A stretch of 64,000 nucleotides of DNA from Deinococcus hopiensis KR-140 (GCF_900176165.1 NZ_FWWU01000009.1:1242501-1306500); one strand, 5' to 3'. Positions 21,474 through 31,305 are shown, counted from the stretch's first letter. Program-made: numbers and translations. Notes: generated by a model not told the origin, from the sequence alone.

Positions 21474-21881
21474 AATACACGATCACCACCGAGCACAGGT
21501 ACAGCAGTGCGGCGAAGGCGACGCCGATGGTCGAGAGGGTCAGGTGCGCCCCCGCGTACACCAAGAGCCCCAGACCCACGAGCAGGTCCGTCACCCGCAG
21601 CACGTTCAGATACCGGGTGCTCACATTGAGCTGCGCGCCGATGGGCTTGAGCAGCGTAAAGTCCATGCTGCCCGTCCGCACAGCCTCGGCGATCTTGCCC
21701 ATGTTGGGCTGGATAAACGCGCTGATCACGCCCTCAGTCAGCATAAAGCGCCCCACCACCAGCAGCGCGGCGCCCGACTGGGCCAGACTCGCCAGCACTG
21801 CGCCCACGAAGTTCGCCCGGTATTCCAGCTGCGCGGCCAGCGTCGCCTCCGTAAAGATGCGGACGAGCCGCAGGTAACGCT

Positions 21882-22619
21882 TCACGCCCCCACCGCCCCG
21901 TATTTGCGTGGTCCCACGCGCCACACCGACAGCCGCAGCAGCCAGAAGGCCAGCAGCCACGCGGTCAGCACGAGGGCCCCTTGCCCTGCGTCGGCCAGCC
22001 CGCCCTTGCCTGTGAGCAGGCGGGCGGGCAGACCCAGCATGTCGGGAAAGGGTGTCCAGACGGCCACCCGCTGCACCCACTCCAGGTAGAAGCTCAGCGG
22101 CGCGAACATCCCGCCCAGCGCGGCGTACACGGGCCACACCACCTCCTGAGAACTGGTGCTCGATTCGGTCCAGAAGGCGAGCAGGCCCACGCAGTATTCC
22201 CACAGAAAGCGGGCGCTGAAGCCCAGCAGGGCGAGTCCAAGCGCTGCTGGGTAAGCCCAGAGGTCACCCGTGACCCGCGCTCCCGCCAGCCACGCGAACA
22301 GCGCCGTCAGCGCCAGAAACCGCACCAGCCGCGGCGAGAGGGTGCCCTGACGCACCTCGGTGTCCAGCTCCCACGCCACCCACACCACCATCAGTTGACC
22401 GACCACCCAGGTGGACAGGAAGTAGGCGGCAAAGTCCCCTGGCGTGTACCCGCGAATCCGTCCGCCGGGAGCCGAGCCCGCCTGCGCCATGCACACCAGC
22501 AGCATCGCGAGTGACAGCGTGCCCGACAGCGTCCAGATGATGACTTCGGCGCGGTACTCGGTCATCAGCGCGAACTGGGTGGAGAGCGTCACGCGCAGCT
22601 TGCGCAGAAAGGGGGCCAC
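21882..22619 (-). CDS. ABC-2 type transporter permease
   Basis: 245 residues from GTG 22619, which has GGAGG at 6 nt; GTG 22625 is an alternative too close to the same site. Six hydrophobic segments are visible, including IIWTLSGTLSLAMLLVCMA, FLSTWVVGQLMVVWVAWELD and ALVLTAWLLAFWLLRLSVW. The FxxYxLSxWVVGQ region is typical of the ABC-2 permeases that pair with DUF990 subunits and a daunorubicin-type ATPase. The reading frame is intact. But the ATPase gene upstream has lost its catalytic core and the second permease downstream is split by an IS, so the protein has no working partners here. Confidence 0.82.
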   Translation of the reverse strand: MAPFLRKLRVTLSTQFALMTEYRAEVIIWTLSGTLSLAMLLVCMAQAGSAPGGRIRGYTPGDFAAYFLSTWVVGQLMVVWVAWELDTEVRQGTLSPRLVRFLALTALFAWLAGARVTGDLWAYPAALGLALLGFSARFLWEYCVGLLAFWTESSTSSQEVVWPVYAALGGMFAPLSFYLEWVQRVAVWTPFPDMLGLPARLLTGKGGLADAGQGALVLTAWLLAFWLLRLSVWRVGPRKYGAVGA

Positions 22620-23489
22620 GGACACCCTCCCTCTCCCGCGCCCCGAACAGCGCCGCCATCACCGTCTCGATGGGCGGGTCCTCCACCGTCAGGTCCACCA
22701 CGTCGAGGTCCGCGAGGAGGCGGGCGGCGCGCGGACTGACCTCCGAGCGGGGCACGGTGAGTTCGGCGCTCAGGCCGTCCACCTTCACGCCTGTTCCGTA
22801 TTTCCGAAGGGCCAGGGCCGAGATGGGCTGACGCAGTTGCAGCCTGACCGTCTTGCCACCGCTGCTGCGTTCGGCAAGTTTGGCGGGGTCCCCGTCGAAC
22901 ACGAGTTGCCCCGCGTCAATGACCAGTATCCGGCGGGCCAGGGCCGTCACGTCGGTCATGTAATGGCCGGTCAGGATCACCGTCGCGTCGTAGCGGGCGT
23001 TGTAGTCGCGGATAAAGGCGCGGACCGAATGCCCTCCAGACCCAGCACTTCCGTGAACTCGGCCATCGTCTCACGGTACTGGGCCCCGGAGATTTCGTAG
23101 ATGGCCTGATTCACCAGAAAGGAATCGAGGGCGGGCAGGTCCCAGATGAGCTGCTGCTTTTGCCCCATCACCATGGTGATGGGCCGGAGAAAGTCGGCCT
23201 GGCGGCGCGGCTCGAAGCCCGCCACCCACACCTCGCCGCCGGACGGGTGCAGCAGGCCCGAGAGCATCTTGAGGGTGGTGGTCTTGCCCGCCCCGTTGGG
23301 CCCCACAAACCCCACCACCTCGCCCGGCGCAAGATCAGAGGTCACGCCGCGCACCGCCTCTACCTCACGGCCTTTGCGGCGCACGAAGGAACGGAGGTTG
23401 CCCAGAAAGCCGGGTTCCTTCTCGTGGACGGTGTGGCTCTTGCGTGCGTCTCGGACCTGCACGCTGGCGTCCGGTTGGGATGAGGTCAT
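22620..23489 (-). pseudogene. ABC-2 transporter ATPase with the signature and Walker B region deleted
   Basis: The 5' part from ATG 23489 (GGAGGG upstream) encodes a Walker A, FVGPNGAGKTTTLKMLSG, and the Q-loop VMGQKQQLIWDLPALDSF up to EFTEVLGLEGI. Then, near 23030, the sequence jumps in another frame to VRAFIRDYNARYDATVILTG and HYMTDVTALARRILVID. In relatives these two points are separated by about 40-45 residues containing the LSxGE signature and the Walker B LDEP. A deletion has therefore removed both and shifted the frame. The 3' end also runs past the expected stop into the permease gene. The ATPase cannot hydrolyse ATP. Confidence 0.82.
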
Positions 23490-23669
23490 GGCTGCCCTCC
23501 CGGGCGGGCGGCGGGGTAGGGGAAGCGGCCAGCTTCCAGCAGGCAGGGCGGCTGGGCAGATGGTGTCGCCATCGTGCAGGACGCCGGCTTCACGCGCGCC
23601 GCACTCGTCGCCGCGGGGCGTGGTGACGATGGGGAGGCCCAGCCACGAGGGATGTGCCCGGAGGTCCGA

Positions 23670-23700
23670 TTGACAGTTTTAAAACAAACTGTTTTAAATA
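23670..23700 (+). promoter_or_regulatory. AT-rich promoter/operator of the MarR-family gene
   Basis: TTGACA (23670-23675) and TTAAAT (23694-23699) form a -35/-10 pair with an 18-bp spacer; the ATG at 23706 is 6 nt after the -10. Overlapping it are the palindrome GTTTTAAAAC (23676-23685) and an inverted pair AAAAC/GTTTT (23681-23685, 23691-23695). This 30-bp AT island in GC-rich DNA is a good candidate for autoregulation by the MarR protein. Confidence 0.65.
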
Positions 23701-23705
23701 AAACA

Positions 23706-24188
23706 ATGAAGGACGAAGACCTGCATTCCAACCTCTGCATGGCCCTGATGCGCGTGGGGGCAGCGGTGACCGGGGGCTTTGACCGCTTCTTCGCGGTCCA
23801 CAGGCTGACGCACGCGCAGTTCCGAACCCTGCTGGCCGTGTACGAGGCCGGTTCAGAGGGCGTGGCCCCCTCGGTGCTGGCCGAGCAGCTTTTTCTGGAA
23901 CGCACCACCGTGACCGCCGTGACCACCCGGCTCGTGGACCGGGGCTGGCTGGAGCGCGCGCCCGGCGAAAACCGCCGCACTGTGCGGCTGCGGCTGACCC
24001 GTAAGGGCCTGGAGGTCTTGCGGGAACTCGTTCCCCTGGCCTCCGTGCTTGCGGCCCAGACCCTGGAGCCCCTGTCCACGCCGGCGCTTCAGGTCCTGCA
24101 AGGGGCGCTGAATGCTGCAGAGGAAGCGTTGCGGCACACCCTTCCCAGGGCCCGTGGCGCGGGTCTGCGGGCGCCCGGAGAGGAGTGA
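23706..24188 (+). CDS. MarR family transcriptional regulator
   Basis: 160 residues. The winged-helix core reads LTHAQFRTLLAVYEAGSEGV, APSVLAEQLFLERTTVTAVT, TRLVDRGWLERAPGENRRTV and RLRLTRKGLEVLREL. The ERTTVTAVTxRLVxRGWLER recognition helix and the DxR-type wing (PGENRRTV) are standard for MarR. ATG 23706 fits a leaderless transcript from the TTAAAT box. The next gene, a SnoaL-like protein, starts 3 nt after this stop and is probably co-transcribed. The regulator diverges from the dead ABC-2 exporter operon, which it may once have controlled. Ligand unknown. Confidence 0.88.
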   Translation: MKDEDLHSNLCMALMRVGAAVTGGFDRFFAVHRLTHAQFRTLLAVYEAGSEGVAPSVLAEQLFLERTTVTAVTTRLVDRGWLERAPGENRRTVRLRLTRKGLEVLRELVPLASVLAAQTLEPLSTPALQVLQGALNAAEEALRHTLPRARGAGLRAPGEE

Positions 24189-24190
24189 CG

Positions 24191-24661
24191 ATGTACCACT
24201 TCATTGTTCGCCGCATCATTCGGGGGGCCTTTGGTGGCCTGAATGCTGGAAAGGCCACGGGCGTGACCCGCCTGTTTGCTCCGGACGCCCGGCACCTTTT
24301 TATCGGCGAGCACGCGCTGGGCGGGGAGCGGTCCACGCCGGCCTCCATCGGGCGCTGGTATGCCCGCCTGCTTGCGGTCTTTCCGGGCATCCGCTTCGAG
24401 CTGGAGCGCGTTCTGGTCAGTGGCTGGCCGTGGAATACCCTTGTCGTGGCGGAGTGGCGGGAGAGCAGCCCCGGTATTGACGGCGTGCCCAACGAGAACA
24501 CTGGCGTAAACATTATCGAGCTGCGCTGGGGGCAGGTGCGGCGCGTCAGCATCTACACCGATACCGCCACGCTGGAGCGCAACCTAAAGCGCCTCGCTCG
24601 CGCCGGGGTGACGGAAGCCGCCGCACCTCCCATCGTGGACCTTTCCCGCATGGGCAGCTGA
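24191..24661 (+). CDS. SnoaL-like (NTF2-fold) protein
   Basis: 156 residues with the cone-shaped NTF2/SnoaL fold pattern: a first helix with FGGLNAGKATGVTRLFAPDA, the strand HLFIGEHALGGERST, the helix ASIGRWYARLLAVFPGIRFE and strands WNTLVVAEWRESSPG, GVNIIELRWGQVRRVSIYTD. A usual ending EWxxxSPGxDGxPxxNxGVNxIxLRxGkVxxxxxYxDT suggests an ester-cyclase-like subgroup; no catalytic residues can be assigned with confidence. The start ATG 24191 follows GAGGAG and is 3 nt after the MarR stop, so the two probably form an operon. GTG 24185 is an alternative start. Confidence 0.75.
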   Translation: MYHFIVRRIIRGAFGGLNAGKATGVTRLFAPDARHLFIGEHALGGERSTPASIGRWYARLLAVFPGIRFELERVLVSGWPWNTLVVAEWRESSPGIDGVPNENTGVNIIELRWGQVRRVSIYTDTATLERNLKRLARAGVTEAAAPPIVDLSRMGS

Positions 24662-24791
24662 ACCCACCTCTTCTCCAGTCTGGTGGGGTTCCTCCGGAAG
24701 CCGGGCGGGAAAGAGGACAGGTGCCATCCTTTTTATGTTGTCTCTAAAGTAGGAACACTGCCGCAACACCTTTCGGCCTTACCCTCGGTCC

Positions 24792-25379
24792 ATGTCTGCG
24801 CCCGCCTCCTTTCGGGAAGATCAACCTTCCCCGCTCTCCTCTCCACCGACGCCCGTGGCCTTAGGCACCCTGTTCGTCGGCGTGGCCCTCTCGGGCATAG
24901 GCGGCGGCCTGCCGGCCCACGCCCGGCGGACACTGCTCGCGCGCGGCTGGCTGACCGAGGGGACGTTCGCGGAGATGTTCACGCTCGCCCAGCTGATGCC
25001 CGGGCCGAACGCGGTGAATCTGGCAGCGGTGGTGGGCGCGCGGATGTGCGGAGGCGTGGGGGCCACGGCCTCGGTGCTCGGTATCCTGCTGCCCGGTCTC
25101 CTGGCGATGCTGGCGGCGAGTGCGGCGACGCTGGGGCGTCCCGGCGGCTTGCCCCCGGTGCTTCAGAGTGGACTGAAGGGCGCGGCCTGTGCGGCGCTGG
25201 GCGTGCTGCTGACGGCTGCGCTGCCGGTGGTGCGGGTGGGGTGGGGGATACGCGGCGGGCCAACCGTGACGGTCCTGACCCTGGTGGCCCTGGGGGTGCT
25301 GCGGCTGGACCTGCTGCCGGTGCTGCTCGTGCTGGTGGGAGCGGGGCTGCTGCTGCACCGTCCCCGGAGGACGGCGTGA
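24792..25379 (+). CDS. chromate transporter-type protein, N-terminal half (short-chain CHR)
   Basis: 195 residues with five to six hydrophobic segments. GTLFVGVALSGIGGGLPAHA and EMFTLAQLMPGPNAVNLAAVVG correspond to the paired conserved motifs of the chromate ion transporter family, where MPGPNAxNLA is a hallmark. The protein is one domain only; its C-terminal partner follows as a separate gene with a 4-nt overlap (GTGA), so the two should form a heterodimer replacing the usual single long ChrA. The start is leaderless: TACCCT (24780-24785), 6 nt, ATG. The real substrate is unproven: many family members are not tied to chromate. Confidence 0.85.
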   Translation: MSAPASFREDQPSPLSSPPTPVALGTLFVGVALSGIGGGLPAHARRTLLARGWLTEGTFAEMFTLAQLMPGPNAVNLAAVVGARMCGGVGATASVLGILLPGLLAMLAASAATLGRPGGLPPVLQSGLKGAACAALGVLLTAALPVVRVGWGIRGGPTVTVLTLVALGVLRLDLLPVLLVLVGAGLLLHRPRRTA

Positions 25380-25891
25380 CGGATCTGACAGACCTGCTGC
25401 TGGCTTTTGTCCGGCTGGGCCTGATCAGCTTCGGTGGGGCCAATGTGGCGGAAATCGAGCGATCGCTGGTGCTGGAACACAGTTGGATCAGTTCCCAGAC
25501 GATGGCGAGCGGCTTTGCCCTGGGGCAGATCATGCCGGGCCCAAACCTGCTGGCGGTCACGCACTACGGGTACGCCATTGCGGGCCTGCCCGGCGCGATG
25601 ACGGCCACCCTGGGCTTTTACGGTCCCACGGCGCTCCTGAGTGCGGGCGCGGCCCTGCTCTGGCAGCGGCACAGCGGGCACCCGTGGGCGGCGGCTTTTC
25701 GCAGCGCCCTGCTGCCTTTCGGGGGCGGGGTGGTGCTGGCGAGCGCCGTGGTGCTGGCGCGCGGCACGGTCACGTCGTGGCCCACGGCCCTGCTCGTGGG
25801 CCTGGCCTTCACCGCGTTGTGGCGGACAGAGGCAAACAGCGCTTTGGTGGTGCTGCTTGCGGCGGTGTTGGGGGCACTGCTGAAGCTCTGA
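25376..25891 (+). CDS. chromate transporter-type protein, C-terminal half (short-chain CHR)
   Basis: 171 residues, the second member of the pair. FVRLGLISFGGANVAEIERS and GFALGQIMPGPNLLAVTHYG match the FxxxGLxxFGG and QxxPGPN motifs of the CHR family. Further helices follow (ATLGFYGPTALLSAGAALLW, ALLPFGGGVVLASAVVLARG). GTG 25376 lies within the stop of the first gene, with GGAGG 5 nt upstream. The TGA stop (25889-25891) is made by the first three bases of a dispersed repeat hairpin, so the C-terminus (VLGALLKL) may have been trimmed when the repeat arrived. Confidence 0.85.
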   Translation: MTDLTDLLLAFVRLGLISFGGANVAEIERSLVLEHSWISSQTMASGFALGQIMPGPNLLAVTHYGYAIAGLPGAMTATLGFYGPTALLSAGAALLWQRHSGHPWAAAFRSALLPFGGGVVLASAVVLARGTVTSWPTALLVGLAFTALWRTEANSALVVLLAAVLGALLKL

Positions 25892-25990
25892 TCCGGTTTC
25901 CGGATCATCCGTTCCGTCCCCTCCGCTTCGGCGGTTTCACGCCTCTGCGTCACCGTCTTTTCTGCTCACTCCGCTTGGGTTGATTCGTTC
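25889..25990 (-). repeat. dispersed noncoding repeat, copy 2
   Basis: Inverted relative to copy 1. It begins with a perfect hairpin TGATCCGG (25889-25896), TTT, CCGGATCA (25900-25907), continues through GTTCCGTCCCCTCCGCTTCG, and has the shared core (reverse strand GACGGTGACGCAGAGGCGTG) up to CCGCTTGGGTTGATTCG. The left-hand hairpin of copy 1 is absent. The first TGA is the stop codon of the transporter gene. Confidence 0.75.
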
Positions 25991-26013
25991 CGTCCGCTCT
26001 CCTGCGGGTCTGC

Positions 26014-27246
26014 TCAGGGCAGGTTGTTCTGAAACAACGGCTTGGCTGGAATCCTTCTGAACCCTACTTCGGCGACCCCCCTACCGTCGTTAGCCGGATG
26101 CCCTCGCGCGGGGCGAGGTGTAAGAAGGGCCCGCAGCACGTCCAGCATCTCGGAAGCGTTGTCGTGCAGCAGCACGCTTCCGCCGGGGCGCAGGCGGCTG
26201 TCGAGGTGGGCGCGCAGCAGATCGTCCCCGATGTTCAGGAAGTCCCCTGGACCGTCGGTCCAGAACACGGTGGTCAGGCCCAGGGTTCCGGCGGCTCGCA
26301 GGATTTCCGGGATGTACTCGCTGCGGGGCGGCCGGAGGTCGCGGGCAGGCCTGCCGGTCAGTTCGCGGATCACGCCGTTGGCGAGGTCCATCTCCTGGGC
26401 GGTCTCGGCGGGGGTCAGCTGCGGCAGGCGCAGGTGGTGGTAGGTGTGGTTGCCCACCTCGTGGCCCTCGGCCACCATGTCGCGGATGAAGTAGGGGTAG
26501 GCCCGCGCGTTGCGCCCAATCACGAAAAACGTGGCGTGGGCCCTGCTGCGCCGCAGGAGGTCTAGCAGCGGCGGCTCGAACAGCGGGTGCGGCGCGTCGT
26601 CGAAGGTCAGCGCGGCCATCCCCTCCGCTGTGGGTTTGCCCTTGTAGAGCAGGTGATCATGCAGGCCGCTCTCGGCGTTCAGCCGGGGCTGTTCTCCGCG
26701 CACTTGGTCCGGCGCGCGGAATTCGGGCAGGTTGCCGGGATTCCGCCACACGCGCTCATACGCGCTTGCGCCGGGGGCCCAGGCACTGAAGTCCTTCAGG
26801 CGGTCAAGCGGCACGCTGGCGGTCAGCAGGGGCAGCGTGGCGCCCAAGCTCGCATAACTGCCCCGGTCATACACGCCCAGGTCCACCCCGTCCAGCGCGG
26901 GGCGGGTGTCCAGCACACGGCGGGCCACCGTTTCCACCAGCGCCTTTAGGCCCGCGCGCTCCTGCAGCGTAATGGGTACCACGGCGTGCGCCACCGCGAT
27001 AAAGCCGTTGCTGAGGTACGCGGCGCGGTGGACCTGCGGCGCCGCTGGGCTCAGCGTCGGTATTGGCAGGACCTGACCCCACTGGGTTCCCGGCGCGAGC
27101 GGCTGGGTCTGGTCTGGCGGCAGGGCCGGAATGGTGCCCACGTGGGGGCGGGCACGCTGCCGGGAGAAGTCCGCGCGCGCCTCCACCGCGGGCCACGCCC
27201 CCAAGGCGAGGATCAGGGCGAGGCGTGTGGGAGACAGGTCCAGCAT
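26014..27246 (-). CDS. polysaccharide deacetylase family protein (NodB domain)
   Basis: About 410 residues from ATG 27246 (MLDLSPTRLALILALGAWPA, a signal or membrane anchor). The first half, to about residue 215, is a domain of unknown type. The second half is a NodB homology domain: AALTFDDAPHPLFEPPLLDL (the FDD metal/catalytic Asp), FFVIGRNARAYPYFIRDM, the metal-binding HEVGNHTYHHLRLPQL (HxxxH), RPPRSEY and the C-terminal GSVLLHDNASEM. Members remove acetyl groups from cell-wall or exopolysaccharide sugars. The RPP motif is followed by RSEY rather than the more usual GG. The frame runs upstream into a degraded gene, but that part is not coding for this protein. Confidence 0.85.
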   Translation of the reverse strand: MLDLSPTRLALILALGAWPAVEARADFSRQRARPHVGTIPALPPDQTQPLAPGTQWGQVLPIPTLSPAAPQVHRAAYLSNGFIAVAHAVVPITLQERAGLKALVETVARRVLDTRPALDGVDLGVYDRGSYASLGATLPLLTASVPLDRLKDFSAWAPGASAYERVWRNPGNLPEFRAPDQVRGEQPRLNAESGLHDHLLYKGKPTAEGMAALTFDDAPHPLFEPPLLDLLRRSRAHATFFVIGRNARAYPYFIRDMVAEGHEVGNHTYHHLRLPQLTPAETAQEMDLANGVIRELTGRPARDLRPPRSEYIPEILRAAGTLGLTTVFWTDGPGDFLNIGDDLLRAHLDSRLRPGGSVLLHDNASEMLDVLRALLTPRPARGHPANDGRGVAEVGFRRIPAKPLFQNNLP

Positions 27247-27349
27247 GGATGTGAAAACAGAGCGGTCAGGCGGTGCTCGGTGCCCCCGTTGTGGGCGGTT
27301 TCCCCCGCGCCCACTTGAGCTTGCCGTCCATGCTGGTGGGCGTAGGGCC

Positions 27350-28344
27350 CTACGCCACATACAGCCGGGCAGCGGCCAGGTACTGGGCCCGCGCGTCGGC
27401 GTCGCGGCCCTGCTTGCGCTCCACGTTGCCCAGCATCGCCGCCGCAAGGGCATGCCGCCCGCCCACGTGCCCAGATAGGTGCGGGCCGGGGTCAGCACCG
27501 CCCCCTGCATGGACTGGAGCTCGCCCGTCCAGCGCACCTGCCAGTCCATCAACACCCACACCTTGAACAGGGTGGGCAGCGCATAGGCAGCCAGCGCGTT
27601 GCGGCCTGGGAGGGTGGCGCGAGCCAGCGGGCCACGGCGCTCTCGGGGCAGCGGGCCGCCAGCCAGCACACCCCCAGAATGCCCACCGTCGCCAGCCCAG
27701 CGCTATACAGACACGTCGGGGGAGTTCAGATCGCTTTGGCGAAGGGCAGGTGCCCGGAGGCGACCCAGCCGTGGCCCAGGCCAGTCAGGCCCACACCCAG
27801 CCCCAGCGGCGAGAGCGGCGCGCCGCTCATGTGCTGGAGCGGAATGGCGGTCTCGCCCACCATTCCAGTGCCCGCCGGGTGCGGGGCGTCTGCCAGGAAG
27901 GGGCCGTAGCCCGCGAGCAGCGCCGCTGCCACCCCCGCCTGTCAGCGCCAGCGCAGGCCTCCCAGCAGCGCGCCGCCCAGCGTGGCGAGGGCGATCAGTT
28001 GCAGCACGCCGAGCCCCCACAGCAGGCGGTGCTCGGTAACGCTCGTGAGGAAGGCCCCCACCGGGTACACCCCCGCCCGCCGCAGGGCCGCGGGCGAGAA
28101 GGGCAGCGCCGCTCCCGCGCAGAACGGGAACCACGGAAACACCAGGTCTGTGAGCCTCACGCCGCCGAAGGGCGCGTGCATCAGCCGCGCGGGCGTCCGG
28201 CTTCCCACCGCCACGTTGTTCGCCAGCATCAGCGCTGTCAGCCCCGCCATGCGTCCAAGGCCGTGAGGCGACCGGGCCGGGAGGACCTCTCCACCAGGGG
28301 TCCTGGGCCGCCTCCGGGGCAAAAGACGGAGGGAACAGGCTCAT
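27350..28344 (-). pseudogene. decayed acyltransferase-type membrane protein (heparan-glucosaminide N-acetyltransferase-like)
   Basis: The likely start is ATG 28344 (MSLFPPSFAPEAAQDPW). Pieces in three frames give, in order: RSSRPGRLTALDAWRG, then MAGLTALMLANNVAVGSRTP, GGVRLTDLVFPWFPFCAGAA, TEHRLLWGLGVLQLIALATL, PLSPLGLGVGLTGLGHGW and GRNALAAYALPTLFKVWVLM. LDAWRGLTALML followed by FGGxxLTDLVFPWFLFxxGAA is the pattern of the DUF1624/DUF5009 acyltransferases. A TPR-like tail (AAMLGNVERKQGRDADARAQ) ends at a TAG at 27350-27352 and may belong to another lost gene. Several frameshifts make the locus non-functional. Confidence 0.65.
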
Positions 28345-28418
28345 CACCCCTGATCGCTTCTGAAATCACGCCCGGGTGAAGTGGCCTACCGCCGCCCCGG
28401 CCCGGTACACTGGACCAC

Positions 28419-28466
28419 ATGACCATCACCCCCACCGTGATGATGCGAATGCTCCCGCGCGCCTGA
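28419..28466 (+). CDS. metG leader peptide (Met-rich, 15 residues)
   Basis: The encoded peptide is MTITPTVMMRMLPRA, with Met at positions 1, 8, 9 and 11. ATG 28419 is leaderless, 7 nt after the TACACT box. The ORF ends with TGA at 28464-28466, 133 nt before the metG start. Three internal Met codons within four positions, directly ahead of the methionyl-tRNA synthetase gene, and a stop codon buried in a competing RNA stem, make a regulatory leader peptide more likely than a chance ORF. Confidence 0.6.
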   Translation: MTITPTVMMRMLPRA

Positions 28467-28521
28467 GACGCTGCAGCAGGGGGCGGGGTGCGTGCAGAGG
28501 CGCATCCCGCCCACTTGTCTC

Positions 28522-28551
28522 TGGCGCGTGCCGCCCGCCACACCATTTTTT
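28522..28551 (+). terminator. putative attenuator terminator upstream of metG
   Basis: TGGCG (28522-28526) pairs with CGCCA (28536-28540), followed after CACCA by six T residues (28546-28551). The stem is short (5 bp, 9-nt GC-rich loop). The adjacent CCCGCC (28534-28539) could also pair with GGCGGG at 28482-28487, giving a larger alternative. The T-run sits inside the transcribed leader, so readthrough is needed to express metG. Confidence 0.45.
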
Positions 28552-28599
28552 CCGTATCCTGACACGGTTGTCCGGCCATCTGCCGGGGGGGAGCCGAGC

Positions 28600-30645
<2,046 letters not shown>

Positions 30646-30667
30646 AGCGCCACGGCCTTCGCTGAGG

Positions 30668-30703
30668 CGTGCCCCCCTTCGGGAGGCGGCACGTCTTCTT
30701 TTT
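30668..30703 (+). terminator. rho-independent terminator of metG
   Basis: CGTGCC (30668-30673) pairs with GGCACG (30688-30693), with further partial C/G pairing across a TTCG-like loop, followed by TCTTCTTTTT (30694-30703). It lies 22 nt after the metG stop. Confidence 0.8.
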
Positions 30704-31085
30704 GCTCCGAGCGGAATATCCCGGAGGCGTCCTCCACGGTCCACCTCGCCGCTTCTCGAACGGCCTGCACCCCGTCTTCCAGAAAGGGGCCGCGCGATTT
30801 CCACCTTCGCCTCCCTGGAGATGGAGAGGGGGACCGTTCCGTCCACAGCGTTCTCGCGCACCCGTACCGCAGTGCGGCGTTCCTGATCCATTCGGAGGGG
30901 TGTTCAAGCGCTTCGACCTCAGACCGCGCGTCCCAGCCCAGAAGATGACGCAGGGCGTCCATGACGGCGATTTCGTCTGGATCATCCGGGAAGTTGCGCG
31001 TCAGTTCCTGGCCCTGGTCAGGCCAAGTACCCAGGCGCGCCAGGGGTCCTCATCCTCTACCCCATACGGGCTCCTACCTCACCGT
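30704..31085 (-). pseudogene. degraded unidentified gene (HEAT-like fragments)
   Basis: Minus-strand pieces read, in order: PYGVEDEDPWRAW, then after a frame change LGTWPDQGQELTRNFPDDPD and EIAVMDALRHLLGWDARSEV, EALEHPSEWIRNAALRYG, and later DGVQAVREAARWTVEDASGI. The EWIRNAALRYG and AVREAARWTVED segments look like helical HEAT-type repeats. Frame changes near 31030 and 30870 break it and no start codon is obvious. I do not know the family; the order and composition argue for a former gene rather than random sequence. Confidence 0.42.
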
Positions 31086-31142
31086 TGAGGAAGTGATTCA
31101 AGTCAGAGCGGACTTGCTGCCAATCGGGGCACGCAGGAGAAA

Positions 31143-31182
31143 AGCGGGTTCCGGGCGTGGCGTTGCCAAACCGGAACCCGCT
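31143..31182. repeat. perfect 12-bp inverted repeat
   Basis: AGCGGGTTCCGG (31143-31154) pairs perfectly with CCGGAACCCGCT (31171-31182); the 16-nt loop contains a small inner stem (TGGC/GCCA). On the minus strand it is followed by CTTTTCTCC. It may be a terminator facing the pseudogene side or a remnant of a structured repeat. It lies 123 bp upstream of rapZ. Confidence 0.55.
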
Positions 31183-31305
31183 CTACAGGCCAAGAGGTAC
31201 AGCACTTCGGCGACGATGAGCCACCTCAAGGACAGGGCGTGGGCCTTCATCTGGGGGAACGGGCGCTGTACCCCTGGTTGCTCCTCCGCCGCTAGACTAC
31301 CCCCC

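Larger units (their letters stand above)
20275..21885 (-). pseudogene. ABC-2 type permease (DUF990-like), split by an insertion sequence
   Basis: The 5' part (21885-21477) begins at a GTG inside a 4-nt overlap with the upstream permease and encodes RLVRIFTEATLAAQLEYRAN through PIGAQLNVSTRYLNVLRVTD. It breaks after SVVIVY at the insertion. The 3' part (20579-20275) resumes in the same protein with IWLALSTTAFRFVKTQNANE and RTFLTFVLPVAFVTTVPAQA and ends SHTSASS. Removing 20583-21473 and one copy of the AAT target duplication rejoins the coding sequence. The intact gene would give a six-helix exporter subunit of about 240 residues. It is inactive as sequenced. Confidence 0.85.
28406..28551 (+). 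promoter_or_regulatory. candidate methionine-leader attenuator of metG
   Basis: TACACT (28406-28411) is a -10 box 7 nt before a 15-codon ORF rich in Met. Its last codons and stop (28456-28469) can pair with 28517-28530, giving 12 Watson-Crick pairs, one G-U and one U-U mismatch. This long stem encloses a second hairpin, 28482-28492 with 28501-28511 (11 bp with one G-U). The 3' strand of the outer stem overlaps TGGCG (28522-28526), which can instead pair with CGCCA (28536-28540) just before T6 (28546-28551). The two states are mutually exclusive. This is the geometry expected if a ribosome finishing the leader blocks the outer stem and allows termination, while a ribosome stalled at Met codons leaves it free. 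Confidence 0.6.

Noticed and set aside
27247..27669. N-terminal extension of the polysaccharide deacetylase frame
   Set aside because: The signal-like start at 27246 fits; the upstream part carries fragments of the decayed acyltransferase in a shifted frame.
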